Below, in pieces: positions 7,692 to 15,307 of a stretch of DNA of 45,091 bases. Every line of letters begins with the position of its first letter. Position 1 is the first letter of the stretch. The position numbers and the translations under genes are program-made. The DNA is from Flavobacterium psychrophilum DSM 3660 = ATCC 49418 (GTDB lineage: Bacteria > Bacteroidota > Bacteroidia > Flavobacteriales > Flavobacteriaceae): assembly GCF_002217405.1 (NCBI RefSeq), contig NZ_MUHE01000037.1, positions 1 through 45,091 of the forward strand, read 5' to 3'. Under the pieces are notes generated by a model. That model did no database searches. It was not told the DNA's origin and was given only the letters and a program-made list of their open reading frames with translations.

Positions 7692-7724
7692 CAAAGTTAA
7701 ATTTTAAACAAAAATAAATCAAAA
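7692..7724 (-). promoter_or_regulatory. Promoter of the S4-methyltransferase-PRT operon
   Basis: On the complementary strand TTTTG (7724-7720), a 20-base spacer, then TAACTTTG (7699-7692). The predicted start lies only a few bases before the S4 ATG, giving a very short leader. Confidence 0.7.
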
Positions 7725-7754
7725 TTGTATCTTGCGCACCTAAAAAAGAATATA

Positions 7755-8750
7755 ATGATTAGATTTTTTAAAGTAGCTTTTATATTTGCAATGAGTTTGA
7801 TGATTTTTAGTTGTCATAAAAATGAGGATCCTACACCTGAATACGTTGTTCCTTTTGCTGAGCAGTATCCTAGAGACATTGCTGCTATCGATAAATATTT
7901 AGATGAATATCATATGGATGTAGCTGTTTTAGATGGTTCTTATGATGTAACATTTAAAAAAATAAGTATTATGCCTACGCCAGGTGTATCTATTAGAAAT
8001 CAAACAGATTATCCTTTATTAAATAAAACAGTAAACAGAAACGGTGTTAATTATAAAGTATATTATATCTCACTGCGAGAAGGAACAAAGGAAAGACCAA
8101 CAAAGGTAGATTCTGCTTTTGTGTCTTATAAAGGGTATTTGCTTAACGAGACTGTTTTCGATCAGGCACAAAATCCAGTGTGGTTTACTTTAGATAGAGT
8201 TATACAGGGCTGGAGGGATATCATGCCGTTATTTAAATCAGGAACCTTTGCTACAGATGCTGATGGAACAGTAAATTATACCAATTTTGGTGCAGGTGTT
8301 ATGTTTTTGCCTTCGGGATTAGCTTATTATAATGGTTCAAGGGGCGCTATTCCTTCTTATTCGCCACTTATTTTTACCTTTAAATTGAAGGGAGTAAATT
8401 ATGTAGATCATGATTATGATAGGATAGACTCTAAAGACGAGGATGTAGATGGAGATGGAGATCCAACAAATGATGATTCAGACGCAGATGGGCACCCTAA
8501 TTATCTAGATATAGATGATGATGGAGATGGTTATTCTACAAAATCTGAAATTAAAAAACCTACCCCTTTAAGTGCAGGACAAGGAACTAGTTTGTATTAT
8601 CCTTTTAGTCCAATTGTAGATGACCCTACAACAACAATAAATGAAAGTGAACCCAAAGGTATTCCTAGTTTATCTGGCGATGGCGATACACCCACAAGGT
8701 TGCGAAGACATCTAGATAAAAATGCGAAGCCACCTTATATAACATATTAA
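7755..8750 (+). CDS. FKBP-type peptidyl-prolyl isomerase lipoprotein with Asp-rich tail
   Basis: An envelope lipoprotein probably helping periplasmic or surface proteins fold. The signal sequence ends in MIFSC with the lipidated Cys at residue 20, followed by HKNED, an acidic stretch of the kind linked to surface export in Bacteroidota. Residues of about 95-215 look like an FKBP domain: VSYKGYLLNETVFDQA, VIQGWRDIMPLFKSG, then a strand near FTFKLKGVNY. Residues of about 220-265 are packed with Asp-Gly-Asp repeats resembling calcium-binding thrombospondin type 3 repeats. The ATG at 7755 gives a proper signal peptide; an upstream start would put charged residues before it. A strong terminator follows. 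Confidence 0.85.
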   Translation: MIRFFKVAFIFAMSLMIFSCHKNEDPTPEYVVPFAEQYPRDIAAIDKYLDEYHMDVAVLDGSYDVTFKKISIMPTPGVSIRNQTDYPLLNKTVNRNGVNYKVYYISLREGTKERPTKVDSAFVSYKGYLLNETVFDQAQNPVWFTLDRVIQGWRDIMPLFKSGTFATDADGTVNYTNFGAGVMFLPSGLAYYNGSRGAIPSYSPLIFTFKLKGVNYVDHDYDRIDSKDEDVDGDGDPTNDDSDADGHPNYLDIDDDGDGYSTKSEIKKPTPLSAGQGTSLYYPFSPIVDDPTTTINESEPKGIPSLSGDGDTPTRLRRHLDKNAKPPYITY

Positions 8751-8754
8751 AATA

Positions 8755-8787
8755 AAAAATCCCATTTCATTAGAAATGGGATTTTTT
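8755..8787 (+). terminator. Terminator after the PPIase lipoprotein
   Basis: AAAAATCCCATTTC at 8755-8768 pairs perfectly with GAAATGGGATTTTT at 8773-8786 around a 4-base loop, with flanking A and T tracts. Confidence 0.9.
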
Positions 8788-8801
8788 ATTTATGACAGAA
8801 A

Positions 8802-8847
8802 AAATGTAAAACTTTGTAGTTTTCAAACACTGAAAATTTTACATTTG
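8802..8847 (+). promoter_or_regulatory. Exonuclease promoter framed by an inverted repeat
   Basis: TTTG at 8813-8816, a 23-base spacer, and TACATTTG at 8840-8847, 18 bases before the start codon. An exact 10-base inverted repeat brackets it: AAATGTAAAA at 8802-8811 and TTTTACATTT at 8837-8846, the latter overlapping the -7 box. This could be an operator. Confidence 0.55.
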
Positions 8848-8865
8848 TAATAACAAACAAATAAT

Positions 8866-9636
8866 ATGGAACTCAAATTAACCCGTCCAATTTGCTTTTT
8901 CGATCTCGAAACCACAGGAATAGACATAGGAAAAGACAGGATTGTCGAAATATCAGTATTTAAAATTTTTCCAAACGGAAACAAAGAAAGTAAAACATGG
9001 TTGGTAAATCCTACCATTCCAATTCCCGCACAAACCACGGCAGTGCACGGAATAACAGACGAAAAAGTAGCTAACGAACCAACTTTTAACGAATTGGCGT
9101 CGCAGGTTTATAATATGATAAAAGATTCAGATTTAGCAGGATTTAATTCTGATAGATTTGATATTCCGTTATTGGCAGAAGAATTACTTCGTGCAGGTGT
9201 CGATTTCGATATGAAAGGAAGAGTCTCTGTCGATGTGCAAACTGTTTTTCATAAAATGGAAGAACGAACGTTAAGCGCAGCACTCAAATTTTATACGGGT
9301 AAATCTCTAGAAAACGCCCATTCTGCAGAAGCAGATACAATGGCAACATACGAAATTCTAAAAGCACAACTTGATCGTTATCCGGAATTAGAAAATGACA
9401 TGAAATCACTTTCAGAATTCACAACCAGAAAAAAAATAGCCGATTTTGCTGGAATGATAGCTTTTGATAAAGATAATGAAGAAGTTTTTACCTTTGGAAA
9501 ACACAAAGGAGTAAAAGTAAATAAAGTTTTAGAAACGGAACCAGGTTATTTTAGTTGGATTCAAAACGCAGATTTTCCGTTATATACCAAGAAAGTTCTA
9601 ACAGCAATTAAACTTCGAAAACTAAACACTAAATAA
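8866..9636 (+). CDS. DnaQ-like 3'-5' exonuclease
   Basis: A DEDDh-family exonuclease. Motif I is FFDLETTG (D13, E15), motif II lies in GFNSDRFDIPLL, and motif III is the H-x4-D pair in AHSAEADTMAT; GITDEKVANEP is also typical. The C-terminal 50 residues (FTFGKHKGVKVNKVL...YFSWI) resemble the small domain after exodeoxyribonuclease X-type nuclease domains. It could proofread DNA polymerase III or act in repair or RNA processing; the sequence does not decide. The FAH-family gene follows after 46 bases. Confidence 0.85.
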   Translation: MELKLTRPICFFDLETTGIDIGKDRIVEISVFKIFPNGNKESKTWLVNPTIPIPAQTTAVHGITDEKVANEPTFNELASQVYNMIKDSDLAGFNSDRFDIPLLAEELLRAGVDFDMKGRVSVDVQTVFHKMEERTLSAALKFYTGKSLENAHSAEADTMATYEILKAQLDRYPELENDMKSLSEFTTRKKIADFAGMIAFDKDNEEVFTFGKHKGVKVNKVLETEPGYFSWIQNADFPLYTKKVLTAIKLRKLNTK

Positions 9637-9639
9637 TTT

Positions 9640-9677
9640 AATCTTTCAATTTTCGAATTATTAAATCTTTCAATTTT
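9640..9677. repeat. Direct 14-base repeat between genes
   Basis: AATCTTTCAATTTT occurs at 9640-9653 and again at 9664-9677, 24 bases apart, in the 46-base gap before the FAH-family gene. Probably low-complexity intergenic sequence. Confidence 0.6.
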
Positions 9678-9682
9678 AAGAA

Positions 9683-10294
9683 ATGAAAATAATCTGTATA
9701 GGTAGAAATTATACCGAGCACATTGCCGAATTACAAAACGAAAGGCCAGCGGAGCCAGTAGTCTTTCTAAAGCCAGATTCAGCTATTTTGCTAAAACAGC
9801 ACCCATTTGTAATCCCCGAATTTAGCGATGATATTCATCACGAAATCGAAATAATTGTGCGCATAAATAAAGTTGGAAAATATATTGAGGCAAAATTTGC
9901 ACATAAATATTATGACGAAATTAGTGTTGGAATCGATTTTACAGCACGTGATTTGCAACAAAAGTTAAAAGATAAAGGTTTGCCTTGGGAGAAATCAAAG
10001 GCTTTTGACGGTTCGGCAGTTATAGGTGACTTTTTATCGAAAAAAAATTACAATTCGATCGAAAATCTTACATTTGAGCTAACTAATAATGGTACAACAG
10101 TTCAAAAAGGAAATACAAATATGATGTTGTGGAAAATAGATGAATTAATCGCTTATGTTTCCCAATATTTCACCCTAAAAATTGGAGATGTTATTTTTAC
10201 AGGAACCCCAGCAGGTGTTGCAAAAGTTAATCCCAATGATGTTTTGGAAGGCTTCTTAGAAAACAATAAACTATTTAGAATTCAAGTAAAATAA
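9683..10294 (+). CDS. Fumarylacetoacetate hydrolase family protein
   Basis: A member of the FAH superfamily, close in size (203 residues) to the FAHD1/YcgM group, which hydrolyses acylpyruvates or decarboxylates oxaloacetate with Mg or Mn. The N terminus IICIGRNYTEHIAEL is typical, followed by VVFLKPDSA and the metal-binding pattern HHEIEIIVRI near residue 52. IGDVIFTGTPAGVAKV near residue 168 is another family hallmark. The substrate cannot be read from the sequence. An Hpt gene follows after 5 bases, so the two are probably co-transcribed. Confidence 0.88.
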   Translation: MKIICIGRNYTEHIAELQNERPAEPVVFLKPDSAILLKQHPFVIPEFSDDIHHEIEIIVRINKVGKYIEAKFAHKYYDEISVGIDFTARDLQQKLKDKGLPWEKSKAFDGSAVIGDFLSKKNYNSIENLTFELTNNGTTVQKGNTNMMLWKIDELIAYVSQYFTLKIGDVIFTGTPAGVAKVNPNDVLEGFLENNKLFRIQVK

Positions 10295-10299
10295 AAAGT

Positions 10300-10653
10300 A
10301 TGGCAATACATTATAATTTGGCAAAAGTTTATGCAATTTCTGATGATGATAAAGACTTCGTATTGCAAATAGTAAAACTGTTTGTAGAGGAAGTTCCGTT
10401 AGATGTTAAACAAATAAAAGAAGGAATTAACGCTAAAGATTATGCCCACGCATACGGTTATGCCCACAAAATAAATCCCACACTCAGTTTATTGGGAATG
10501 GAAGCTGCTCATGATGAAATTCTTCAAATCGAACAATGGGCAAAAAACAAAGGTAAGAAAAAAGAAATTAAAGAAATATACAAAAGTATGTCGGGTCGTA
10601 TCGATTTAGCTTTGTCTGAAATAAAAAAAAATTATAGTTTACATAAGGTATAA
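10300..10653 (+). CDS. Histidine phosphotransfer (Hpt) domain protein
   Basis: A small four-helix protein of 117 residues fitting a stand-alone Hpt domain that relays phosphate between a hybrid kinase and a response regulator. The segment AHKINPTLSLLGM contains the likely phospho-His at residue 56; the usual HxLKG turn is replaced by HKINPT, a form I recall from Bacteroidota Hpt proteins. There is no partner kinase or regulator next to it, so its pathway is unknown. Confidence 0.78.
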   Translation: MAIHYNLAKVYAISDDDKDFVLQIVKLFVEEVPLDVKQIKEGINAKDYAHAYGYAHKINPTLSLLGMEAAHDEILQIEQWAKNKGKKKEIKEIYKSMSGRIDLALSEIKKNYSLHKV

Positions 10654-10686
10654 AACTATGATTATCATAAAAAAACGGCATAATTT

Positions 10687-10698
10687 TTGACATGTCAA
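10687..10698. promoter_or_regulatory. Palindrome upstream of the exported Ppx-like gene
   Basis: TTGACATGTCAA is a perfect 12-base palindrome 31 bases before the ATG at 10729. No TAnnTTTG box is visible between it and the gene. It may be a regulator site. Confidence 0.35.
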
Positions 10699-10728
10699 AT
10701 AAATGATTTTAACTTAAAATAATATATA

Positions 10729-11799
10729 ATGCAAAAAAATTCGCTATTAAAATACTCCTTAACTTTATCCTTTTTTCTTTTTACTATTATAACTAATGCC
10801 CAGTTGTATGGAGGAATAGAGATAGGTAGTAAGGGAATAAAGATGACCGTGCTAGATGTAGATAATATTAAAAGAGGAGATTATGTTGTAAAATCTTTCT
10901 GGTCTGAAAATGCTGGAATAGTAAAAGGAGTGGCAATAGATGGTAATTTAGCAAAACAAGATATCGATAATGCAGGTGCTATTGTTTTGTCTAATTATAT
11001 AAAAATAAAGCAAGATTTTAAAGTCCTAGATGAAAATATTTTTATAGTTGGTTCTTCTGGTGTTGCTATGGCAAAAAACACACAAGAATTAAAAGACAAG
11101 ATTAAAGCGCTAACCAATAAAGATTTAGATTTTATAGATGTGCAAACCGAGGGTAAGATGTTGCTAAAAGGCTGTGTGCCACCTATAGATTATCCAAATG
11201 CCATGGTGTTAGACATAGGCGGAGGAAATACAAAAGGTGGTTATGTAGATGTTAGAAATGGCGATGTTTTTGTTTTTTTTCCAGTAAGTCTTAATTTTGG
11301 AACGGTTTCTCTAACCGAAGAAGTTTTCAAAAGAACATGGAAAGGAACCTTAGGGGAATATAACGAAAAATCATTTAGTTTTCTGCCAGAAGTTAGAAGG
11401 CAAATAGCCGCAATGTATGCCGCTGGTTCTTTAGCATTAGAAAAAGAAAAAATATTTATGTCCGGAGGAGCTGTTTGGGCTTTCTATACGCTTATGAATG
11501 GAGCAGCGAAACAAAATTTTAGCCAGTTTAAATTAGAGGATGTTATAGATTATGACGCTATACTAAAGAATAATTTTGTAAAATTTGAAGAGCTTGCTAA
11601 AACAGATAAGGAAGTAGAAGCAGTTTTAAAAACATATTCCCAAAAACATCTAATATCGGGCAGTAATATTCTTCAGGCTTGTCTAGAAGCTTTGCCAAAT
11701 ATTAACAATAAAAAGCTATATTTTGCCAAAGAAGGTCGAATCGCTTGGTTAGTTTCATATGTGGCCGATAGGTCTAAAAAAATTAAAAAAGTGTTTTAA
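10729..11799 (+). CDS. Exported Ppx/GppA-like protein
   Basis: Resembles the exopolyphosphatase/GppA branch of the actin-like (ASKHA) fold. Phosphate motif 1 is GGIEIGSKGIKMTV (residues 28-41), phosphate motif 2 is VLDIGGGNTKGGYVDV (160-175), and a candidate adenosine-type loop is MSGGAVWAF near residue 246. What is odd is an N-terminal signal peptide: a basic start, a hydrophobic core at residues 8-22, and a likely cleavage site TNA|Q at 24-25. That places the protein in the periplasm, where nucleotides are scarce, so a role as exopolyphosphatase is uncertain. The first motif carries EIG rather than the usual DIG/DLG, which may also weaken catalysis. The gene appears to stand alone between the palindrome at 10687 and a terminator. 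Confidence 0.72.
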   Translation: MQKNSLLKYSLTLSFFLFTIITNAQLYGGIEIGSKGIKMTVLDVDNIKRGDYVVKSFWSENAGIVKGVAIDGNLAKQDIDNAGAIVLSNYIKIKQDFKVLDENIFIVGSSGVAMAKNTQELKDKIKALTNKDLDFIDVQTEGKMLLKGCVPPIDYPNAMVLDIGGGNTKGGYVDVRNGDVFVFFPVSLNFGTVSLTEEVFKRTWKGTLGEYNEKSFSFLPEVRRQIAAMYAAGSLALEKEKIFMSGGAVWAFYTLMNGAAKQNFSQFKLEDVIDYDAILKNNFVKFEELAKTDKEVEAVLKTYSQKHLISGSNILQACLEALPNINNKKLYFAKEGRIAWLVSYVADRSKKIKKVF

Positions 11800-11824
11800 A
11801 TAGTTAAAATACAATCAAATAAAC

Positions 11825-11876
11825 AAAAAAATCACTAATAACTACAAATAAACTCGTGGTAATTAGTGATTTTTTT
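11825..11876 (+). terminator. Terminator after the Ppx-like gene
   Basis: A perfect 15-base stem, 11825-11839 against 11862-11876, with A tract before and T tract after. The inner part of the 22-base loop can pair further. Confidence 0.85.
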
Positions 11877-11908
11877 ATTATAAATTAAAAACAGAAAAAC
11901 TATCAATA

Positions 11909-13165
11909 ATGAAAGCAACCATAGTAACCGTTGGCGACGAAATTCTTATAGGGCAAATAATAGATACAAATTCCTCATTTATAGCCAAATCCTTAGACAA
12001 AATAGGCATAGGAGTGCACGAAATGTTATCTATCACTGACGATAAACAACATATTTTACAAACGCTTTCCTTACTACAAAACAAAGTCGATGTAGTTATT
12101 ATAACAGGAGGTTTAGGACCAACAAAAGACGATATTACCAAGAAAACTTTATGCGAATATTTTAACGATAAACTAATAATTAACGAAAAAGTATTGGTTC
12201 ACGTTACACAACTTATAGAAGATTATTTCAAAAGACCAATAACACAAGTAAATAAAGATCAGGCGCTTGTCCCATCTAAATGCGAAGTACTTTTTAATCA
12301 AGTCGGAACAGCCCCAGGAATGTGGTTGCAAAAAGAAAACACCGTCTTTATATCCCTACCTGGCGTACCCTATGAGATGAAATATTTAATAGAAAACGAA
12401 GTAATTCCAAAATTAATAGCAAAATACGAACGCCCTTTCATTATTCACAAAACCATACTAACCTATGGCGTTGGCGAAAGTTTATTAGCAGAACGAATAG
12501 AAACCTGGGAAGACAATCTGCCTAAATTTATAAAACTAGCCTATTTGCCAAGCCCAGGACGAGTACGATTAAGATTATCAGCTCGTGGTGTCGATGAAAA
12601 TGTGCTAAAAAACGAAATTAGTTTGCAAGTACAAAAGCTACAGTTAATAATTTCCGATTGCATTGTAGGCTTCGAAGAAGACGAAACCCTCGAAGTTGTT
12701 TTAGGAAAACTCTTAACAGAAAAAAAGCTAACAATCTCGACAGCAGAAAGTTGTACAGGTGGCAAAATAGCCTCAACTATAACATCAGTTTCGGGATCAT
12801 CAAATTATTTCAAAGGCAGCATCGTGAGCTATGCTACCGAGGCCAAAGTAGCCGTTTTGGGTATTTCTCAAGAAAAAATAAACAAATTTTCAGTCGTTAG
12901 TACTCAAGTAGCTGAAGAAATGGCAACACAAGTTCAAAAAAAATTTAAAACAAATTTTGCCATTGCCACAACAGGAAATGCAGGACCCAATAAAGGCGAT
13001 GCAAATGCAGAAGTTGGAACCGTTTTTATCGCAATTGCCACTCCAAAAGGAGTTTTTTCCGAAAAATTCAATTTTGGGCAACCCCGTGAAAAAGTGATAG
13101 ATAGGGCTTTAAACCAAGCTTTAGAAATGATTTATAAAGAAATTTTAAAAAACTATTCAAAATAA
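11909..13165 (+). CDS. cinA: CinA family protein (NMN deamidase related)
   Basis: Two-domain CinA. The N-terminal molybdopterin-binding-like domain, with ADP-ribose pyrophosphatase activity in relatives, has [15 protein letters not shown] at residues 9-23 and GGLGPTKDD near 68. The C-terminal domain has AESCTGG near residue 280 and [18 protein letters not shown]; in relatives it deamidates NMN to nicotinate mononucleotide, salvaging NAD. The length of 418 residues is full size. It precedes rpmB-rpmG-DUF4295-ftsY, an order I recall from flavobacteria. Confidence 0.92.
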   Translation: MKATIVTVGDEILIGQIIDTNSSFIAKSLDKIGIGVHEMLSITDDKQHILQTLSLLQNKVDVVIITGGLGPTKDDITKKTLCEYFNDKLIINEKVLVHVTQLIEDYFKRPITQVNKDQALVPSKCEVLFNQVGTAPGMWLQKENTVFISLPGVPYEMKYLIENEVIPKLIAKYERPFIIHKTILTYGVGESLLAERIETWEDNLPKFIKLAYLPSPGRVRLRLSARGVDENVLKNEISLQVQKLQLIISDCIVGFEEDETLEVVLGKLLTEKKLTISTAESCTGGKIASTITSVSGSSNYFKGSIVSYATEAKVAVLGISQEKINKFSVVSTQVAEEMATQVQKKFKTNFAIATTGNAGPNKGDANAEVGTVFIAIATPKGVFSEKFNFGQPREKVIDRALNQALEMIYKEILKNYSK

Positions 13166-13197
13166 TTTGCTACAACCATTTATTTTTCGTTCTTTTG
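13166..13197 (+). promoter_or_regulatory. Ribosomal protein operon promoter
   Basis: TTTG at 13166-13169, a 20-base spacer, then TTCTTTTG at 13190-13197, one base off TAnnTTTG. It lies directly after the cinA stop and 36 bases before rpmB. Confidence 0.55.
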
Positions 13198-13233
13198 CAC
13201 TCTGAATTTTGAATAACGAAAAAAGATAATATA

Positions 13234-13470
13234 ATGTCAAGAATTTGTGACCTTACTGGTAAAAGAGCGATGGTAGGAAATAACGTTTCTCACGCAATGA
13301 ACAAGACAAAGAGAAAATTCTCTGTGAACTTGATTAAAAAGCGTTTTTACCTTCCTGAAGAAGACAGATGGATTACTCTAAGAGTAGCAGCTTCTACAAT
13401 CAAAACGATTAACAAAAACGGAATTTCTGCAGTTTTGAAAAAAGCGCAGACAGAAGGATTTATAAAATAA
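13234..13470 (+). CDS. rpmB: 50S ribosomal protein L28
   Basis: A 78-residue L28 beginning [20 protein letters not shown], with the [18 protein letters not shown] middle (here [14 protein letters not shown]). It binds 23S rRNA in the large subunit. Followed after 26 bases by rpmG, so co-transcription is near certain. It is full length with no oddities. Confidence 0.97.
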   Translation: MSRICDLTGKRAMVGNNVSHAMNKTKRKFSVNLIKKRFYLPEEDRWITLRVAASTIKTINKNGISAVLKKAQTEGFIK

Positions 13471-13496
13471 TCTGGTCCTAAAAACTATATAGCAAG

Positions 13497-13679
13497 ATGG
13501 CAAAGAAAGGTAATAGAATTCAAGTAATTTTAGAGTGTACTGAGCATAAAGCTTCTGGCGTAGCTGGAACTTCACGTTACATTACAACTAAAAACAAAAA
13601 GAATACTCCAGATCGTTTGGAGATCAAAAAATTCAATCCAGTATTGAAAAGAGTAACTGTTCATAAAGAAATTAAATAA
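13497..13679 (+). CDS. rpmG: 50S ribosomal protein L33
   Basis: A 60-residue L33: [17 protein letters not shown], then [20 protein letters not shown]. Only one Cys (in LECTEH) remains, so this is the zinc-free form rather than the four-Cys form. Next to rpmB and the DUF4295 gene in one operon. Confidence 0.97.
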   Translation: MAKKGNRIQVILECTEHKASGVAGTSRYITTKNKKNTPDRLEIKKFNPVLKRVTVHKEIK

Positions 13680-13688
13680 TAATAAGTC

Positions 13689-13841
13689 ATGGCAAAGAAA
13701 ACCGTAGCAAGTTTGCAAACAGCTTCTAAAAGATTATCTAAAGCTATCAAAATGGTAAAATCCCCAACAACGGGAGCTTACACTTTTGTTGAAGCAATTA
13801 TGACACCAGAAGAAGTAGATACATTCTTAAAAAAGAAATAA
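13689..13841 (+). CDS. DUF4295 family small basic protein
   Basis: A 50-residue basic protein starting MAKKTVASLQTASKRLSKAI and ending TPEEVDTFLKKK, matching what I know as DUF4295, a Bacteroidota family coded right after L33. The position 9 bases after rpmG and the basic charge suggest a ribosome-associated role, but no function is established to my knowledge. A terminator follows at once. Confidence 0.88.
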   Translation: MAKKTVASLQTASKRLSKAIKMVKSPTTGAYTFVEAIMTPEEVDTFLKKK

Positions 13842-13864
13842 TCTAACAGAACAATAAATATACT

Positions 13865-13896
13865 AAAGCTACTTTCTTTTGGAAGTAGCTTTTTTG
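13865..13896 (+). terminator. Terminator after the ribosomal protein operon
   Basis: AAAGCTACTT at 13865-13874 pairs with AAGTAGCTTT at 13883-13892, followed by T bases. Confidence 0.85.
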
Positions 13897-13907
13897 TTTT
13901 ATATTTG
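13878..13907 (+). promoter_or_regulatory. Promoter overlapping the preceding terminator
   Basis: TTTG at 13878-13881, an 18-base spacer and TATATTTG at 13900-13907. The -33 element lies in the terminator loop. It would start a transcript running through the structured repeat into ftsY, with a leader of more than 200 bases. Confidence 0.55.
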
Positions 13908-13914
13908 CATGTAA

Positions 13915-14105
13915 AAATTTTTTAGGAGCAAAACATTTTCGAATTTATTAAACCATTTTCCTGCTGTACGTTACAATCTTTATATGTCATACAGGTTCTA
14001 AAAACCTGTATGACATATAAAGGATTTTCACTTCCATCAGGGCTAAATACAAACTGTAGGCTTCTATTAAACATTAGGTTTTTAGTCTATACTCTAAAAA
14101 TCTAA
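13915..14105. repeat. Structured intergenic repeat upstream of ftsY
   Basis: A 190-base stretch with no gene. Its centre is a perfect hairpin: TTTATATGTCATACAGGTT at 13978-13996 with its exact complement at 14002-14020. On either side stand CCTGCTGT (near 13960) and CCATCAGGGCTAA (near 14035), whose CCTG and CAGG can pair. A second stem, 14074-14085 with 14094-14105, follows with one G-T pair. I recall very similar flanks around variable hairpins repeated many times in Flavobacterium genomes, which suggests a family of intergenic repeats; this is from memory, not from a search. Confidence 0.6.
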
Positions 14106-14128
14106 CCACATAAAAAAAAACAAATAAA

Positions 14129-15082
14129 ATGAATTTTTTTAAAAAAATATTCTCCTCCGAAAAAAAAGAAAATCTAGACAAAGGACTAGAAAAATCCAGC
14201 AACTCTTTTTTATCAAAACTAACAAAAGCCATAGCAGGAAAATCTAAAGTAGATGACGATGTCCTCGATAATCTAGAAGAAATTCTCGTATCATCAGACG
14301 TAGGAGTAAATACAACCCTGAAAATCATTCAACGAATCGAAGCCCGAGTTTCTAACAATAAATACCTAGGAACCGACGAACTCAATAAAATACTTCGAGA
14401 AGAAATAGCAGGACTATTATCCGAAACAAATACAGGCGAAGCCACAAAATTTGAAATTCCAGCCCACAAAAAACCATATGTCATTATGGTAGTAGGAGTA
14501 AACGGAGTAGGAAAAACAACAACTATAGGAAAATTAGCCAATCAGTTTAAAAAATCAGGATATAGTGTCGTTCTTGGAGCTGGCGATACTTTTAGAGCCG
14601 CCGCCATCGATCAATTACAAATATGGGCAGATAGAGTAGGAGTACCTATCGTAAGACAACAAATGGGAAGTGACCCAGCATCGGTAGCTTTCGATACTTT
14701 ACAAAGTGCCGTAGCACAAAATGCAGATGTTGTTATTATAGACACCGCTGGTCGTTTGCATAATAAAATAGGCTTAATGAACGAACTCACCAAGATAAAA
14801 CGAGTAATGGAAAAAGTAATTCCAGAAGCGCCACACGATGTAATGTTGGTTCTAGATGGTTCAACAGGACAAAATGCCTTCGAACAAGCCAAACAATTTA
14901 CCGCTGCAACCGAAGTTACTTCATTAGCCGTTACAAAACTAGACGGAACAGCAAAAGGTGGAGTCGTAATAGGAATTTCTGACCAATTTCAAATTCCTGT
15001 AAAGTATATAGGCGTAGGTGAAGGTATAAACGACTTACAGGTTTTTAATAAATACGAATTTGTAGATTCTTTTTTTAAATAA
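14129..15082 (+). CDS. ftsY: Signal recognition particle receptor FtsY
   Basis: The SRP receptor GTPase that delivers ribosomes making membrane proteins to the translocon. The helical N domain occupies residues 1-95. The GTPase domain follows: P-loop GVNGVGKTTTIGKL near residue 118, GDTFRAAAIDQL near 149, DTAGRLHNKIGLMNEL near 206, and TKLDGTAKGGVVIGI near 269. The long acidic region before the N domain in E. coli FtsY is absent, so membrane targeting likely relies on the short charged N terminus (MNFFKKIFSSEKKENLDKG). The length of 317 residues is usual for Bacteroidota. A small membrane protein gene follows 3 bases after the stop. Confidence 0.96.
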   Translation: MNFFKKIFSSEKKENLDKGLEKSSNSFLSKLTKAIAGKSKVDDDVLDNLEEILVSSDVGVNTTLKIIQRIEARVSNNKYLGTDELNKILREEIAGLLSETNTGEATKFEIPAHKKPYVIMVVGVNGVGKTTTIGKLANQFKKSGYSVVLGAGDTFRAAAIDQLQIWADRVGVPIVRQQMGSDPASVAFDTLQSAVAQNADVVIIDTAGRLHNKIGLMNELTKIKRVMEKVIPEAPHDVMLVLDGSTGQNAFEQAKQFTAATEVTSLAVTKLDGTAKGGVVIGISDQFQIPVKYIGVGEGINDLQVFNKYEFVDSFFK

Positions 15083-15085
15083 GAT

Positions 15086-15262
15086 ATGAGTAAACTAACT
15101 GACTATTACAAAAGCTTAAATCCGTTGCATTTATTTATATTTGGAACAGTCTTTATGCTTTTAGCACGCACAGCAAAAGATAACTTTACTTTCGAAATTA
15201 GTTGTTTATTAGCTTCTTTAATACTATATGTTTTGGCTCTGATAAAGTATTTAAAAAAGTAA
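15086..15262 (+). CDS. Small two-helix membrane protein
   Basis: A 58-residue protein starting MSKLTDYYKSLNPLHLFIFG. It has two hydrophobic stretches (residues of about 15-28 and 37-53) separated by ARTAKDNFTFE, and a basic end KYLKK. No family is recognised. It starts 3 bases after ftsY, so it shares that transcript, and ends inside the stem of a strong terminator. Placement next to ftsY hints at membrane function, but that is only context. Confidence 0.7.
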   Translation: MSKLTDYYKSLNPLHLFIFGTVFMLLARTAKDNFTFEISCLLASLILYVLALIKYLKK

Positions 15263-15295
15263 AACCACTCGTCTCGGGTGGTTTTACTTTTTTAA
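15251..15295. terminator. Bidirectional terminator between ftsY operon and tpiA
   Basis: A perfect 18-base inverted repeat, 15251-15268 against 15278-15295, with a 9-base loop. The A-rich left and T-rich right ends let it work in both directions, serving the rightward ftsY operon and the leftward tpiA operon. Confidence 0.9.
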
Positions 15296-15307
15296 AGTGA
15301 ATTTAGT

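Noticed and set aside
12541..12900. Open frames opposite and out of frame within cinA
   Set aside because: They lie inside a well conserved cinA reading frame, have no own start signals and no recognisable domains.
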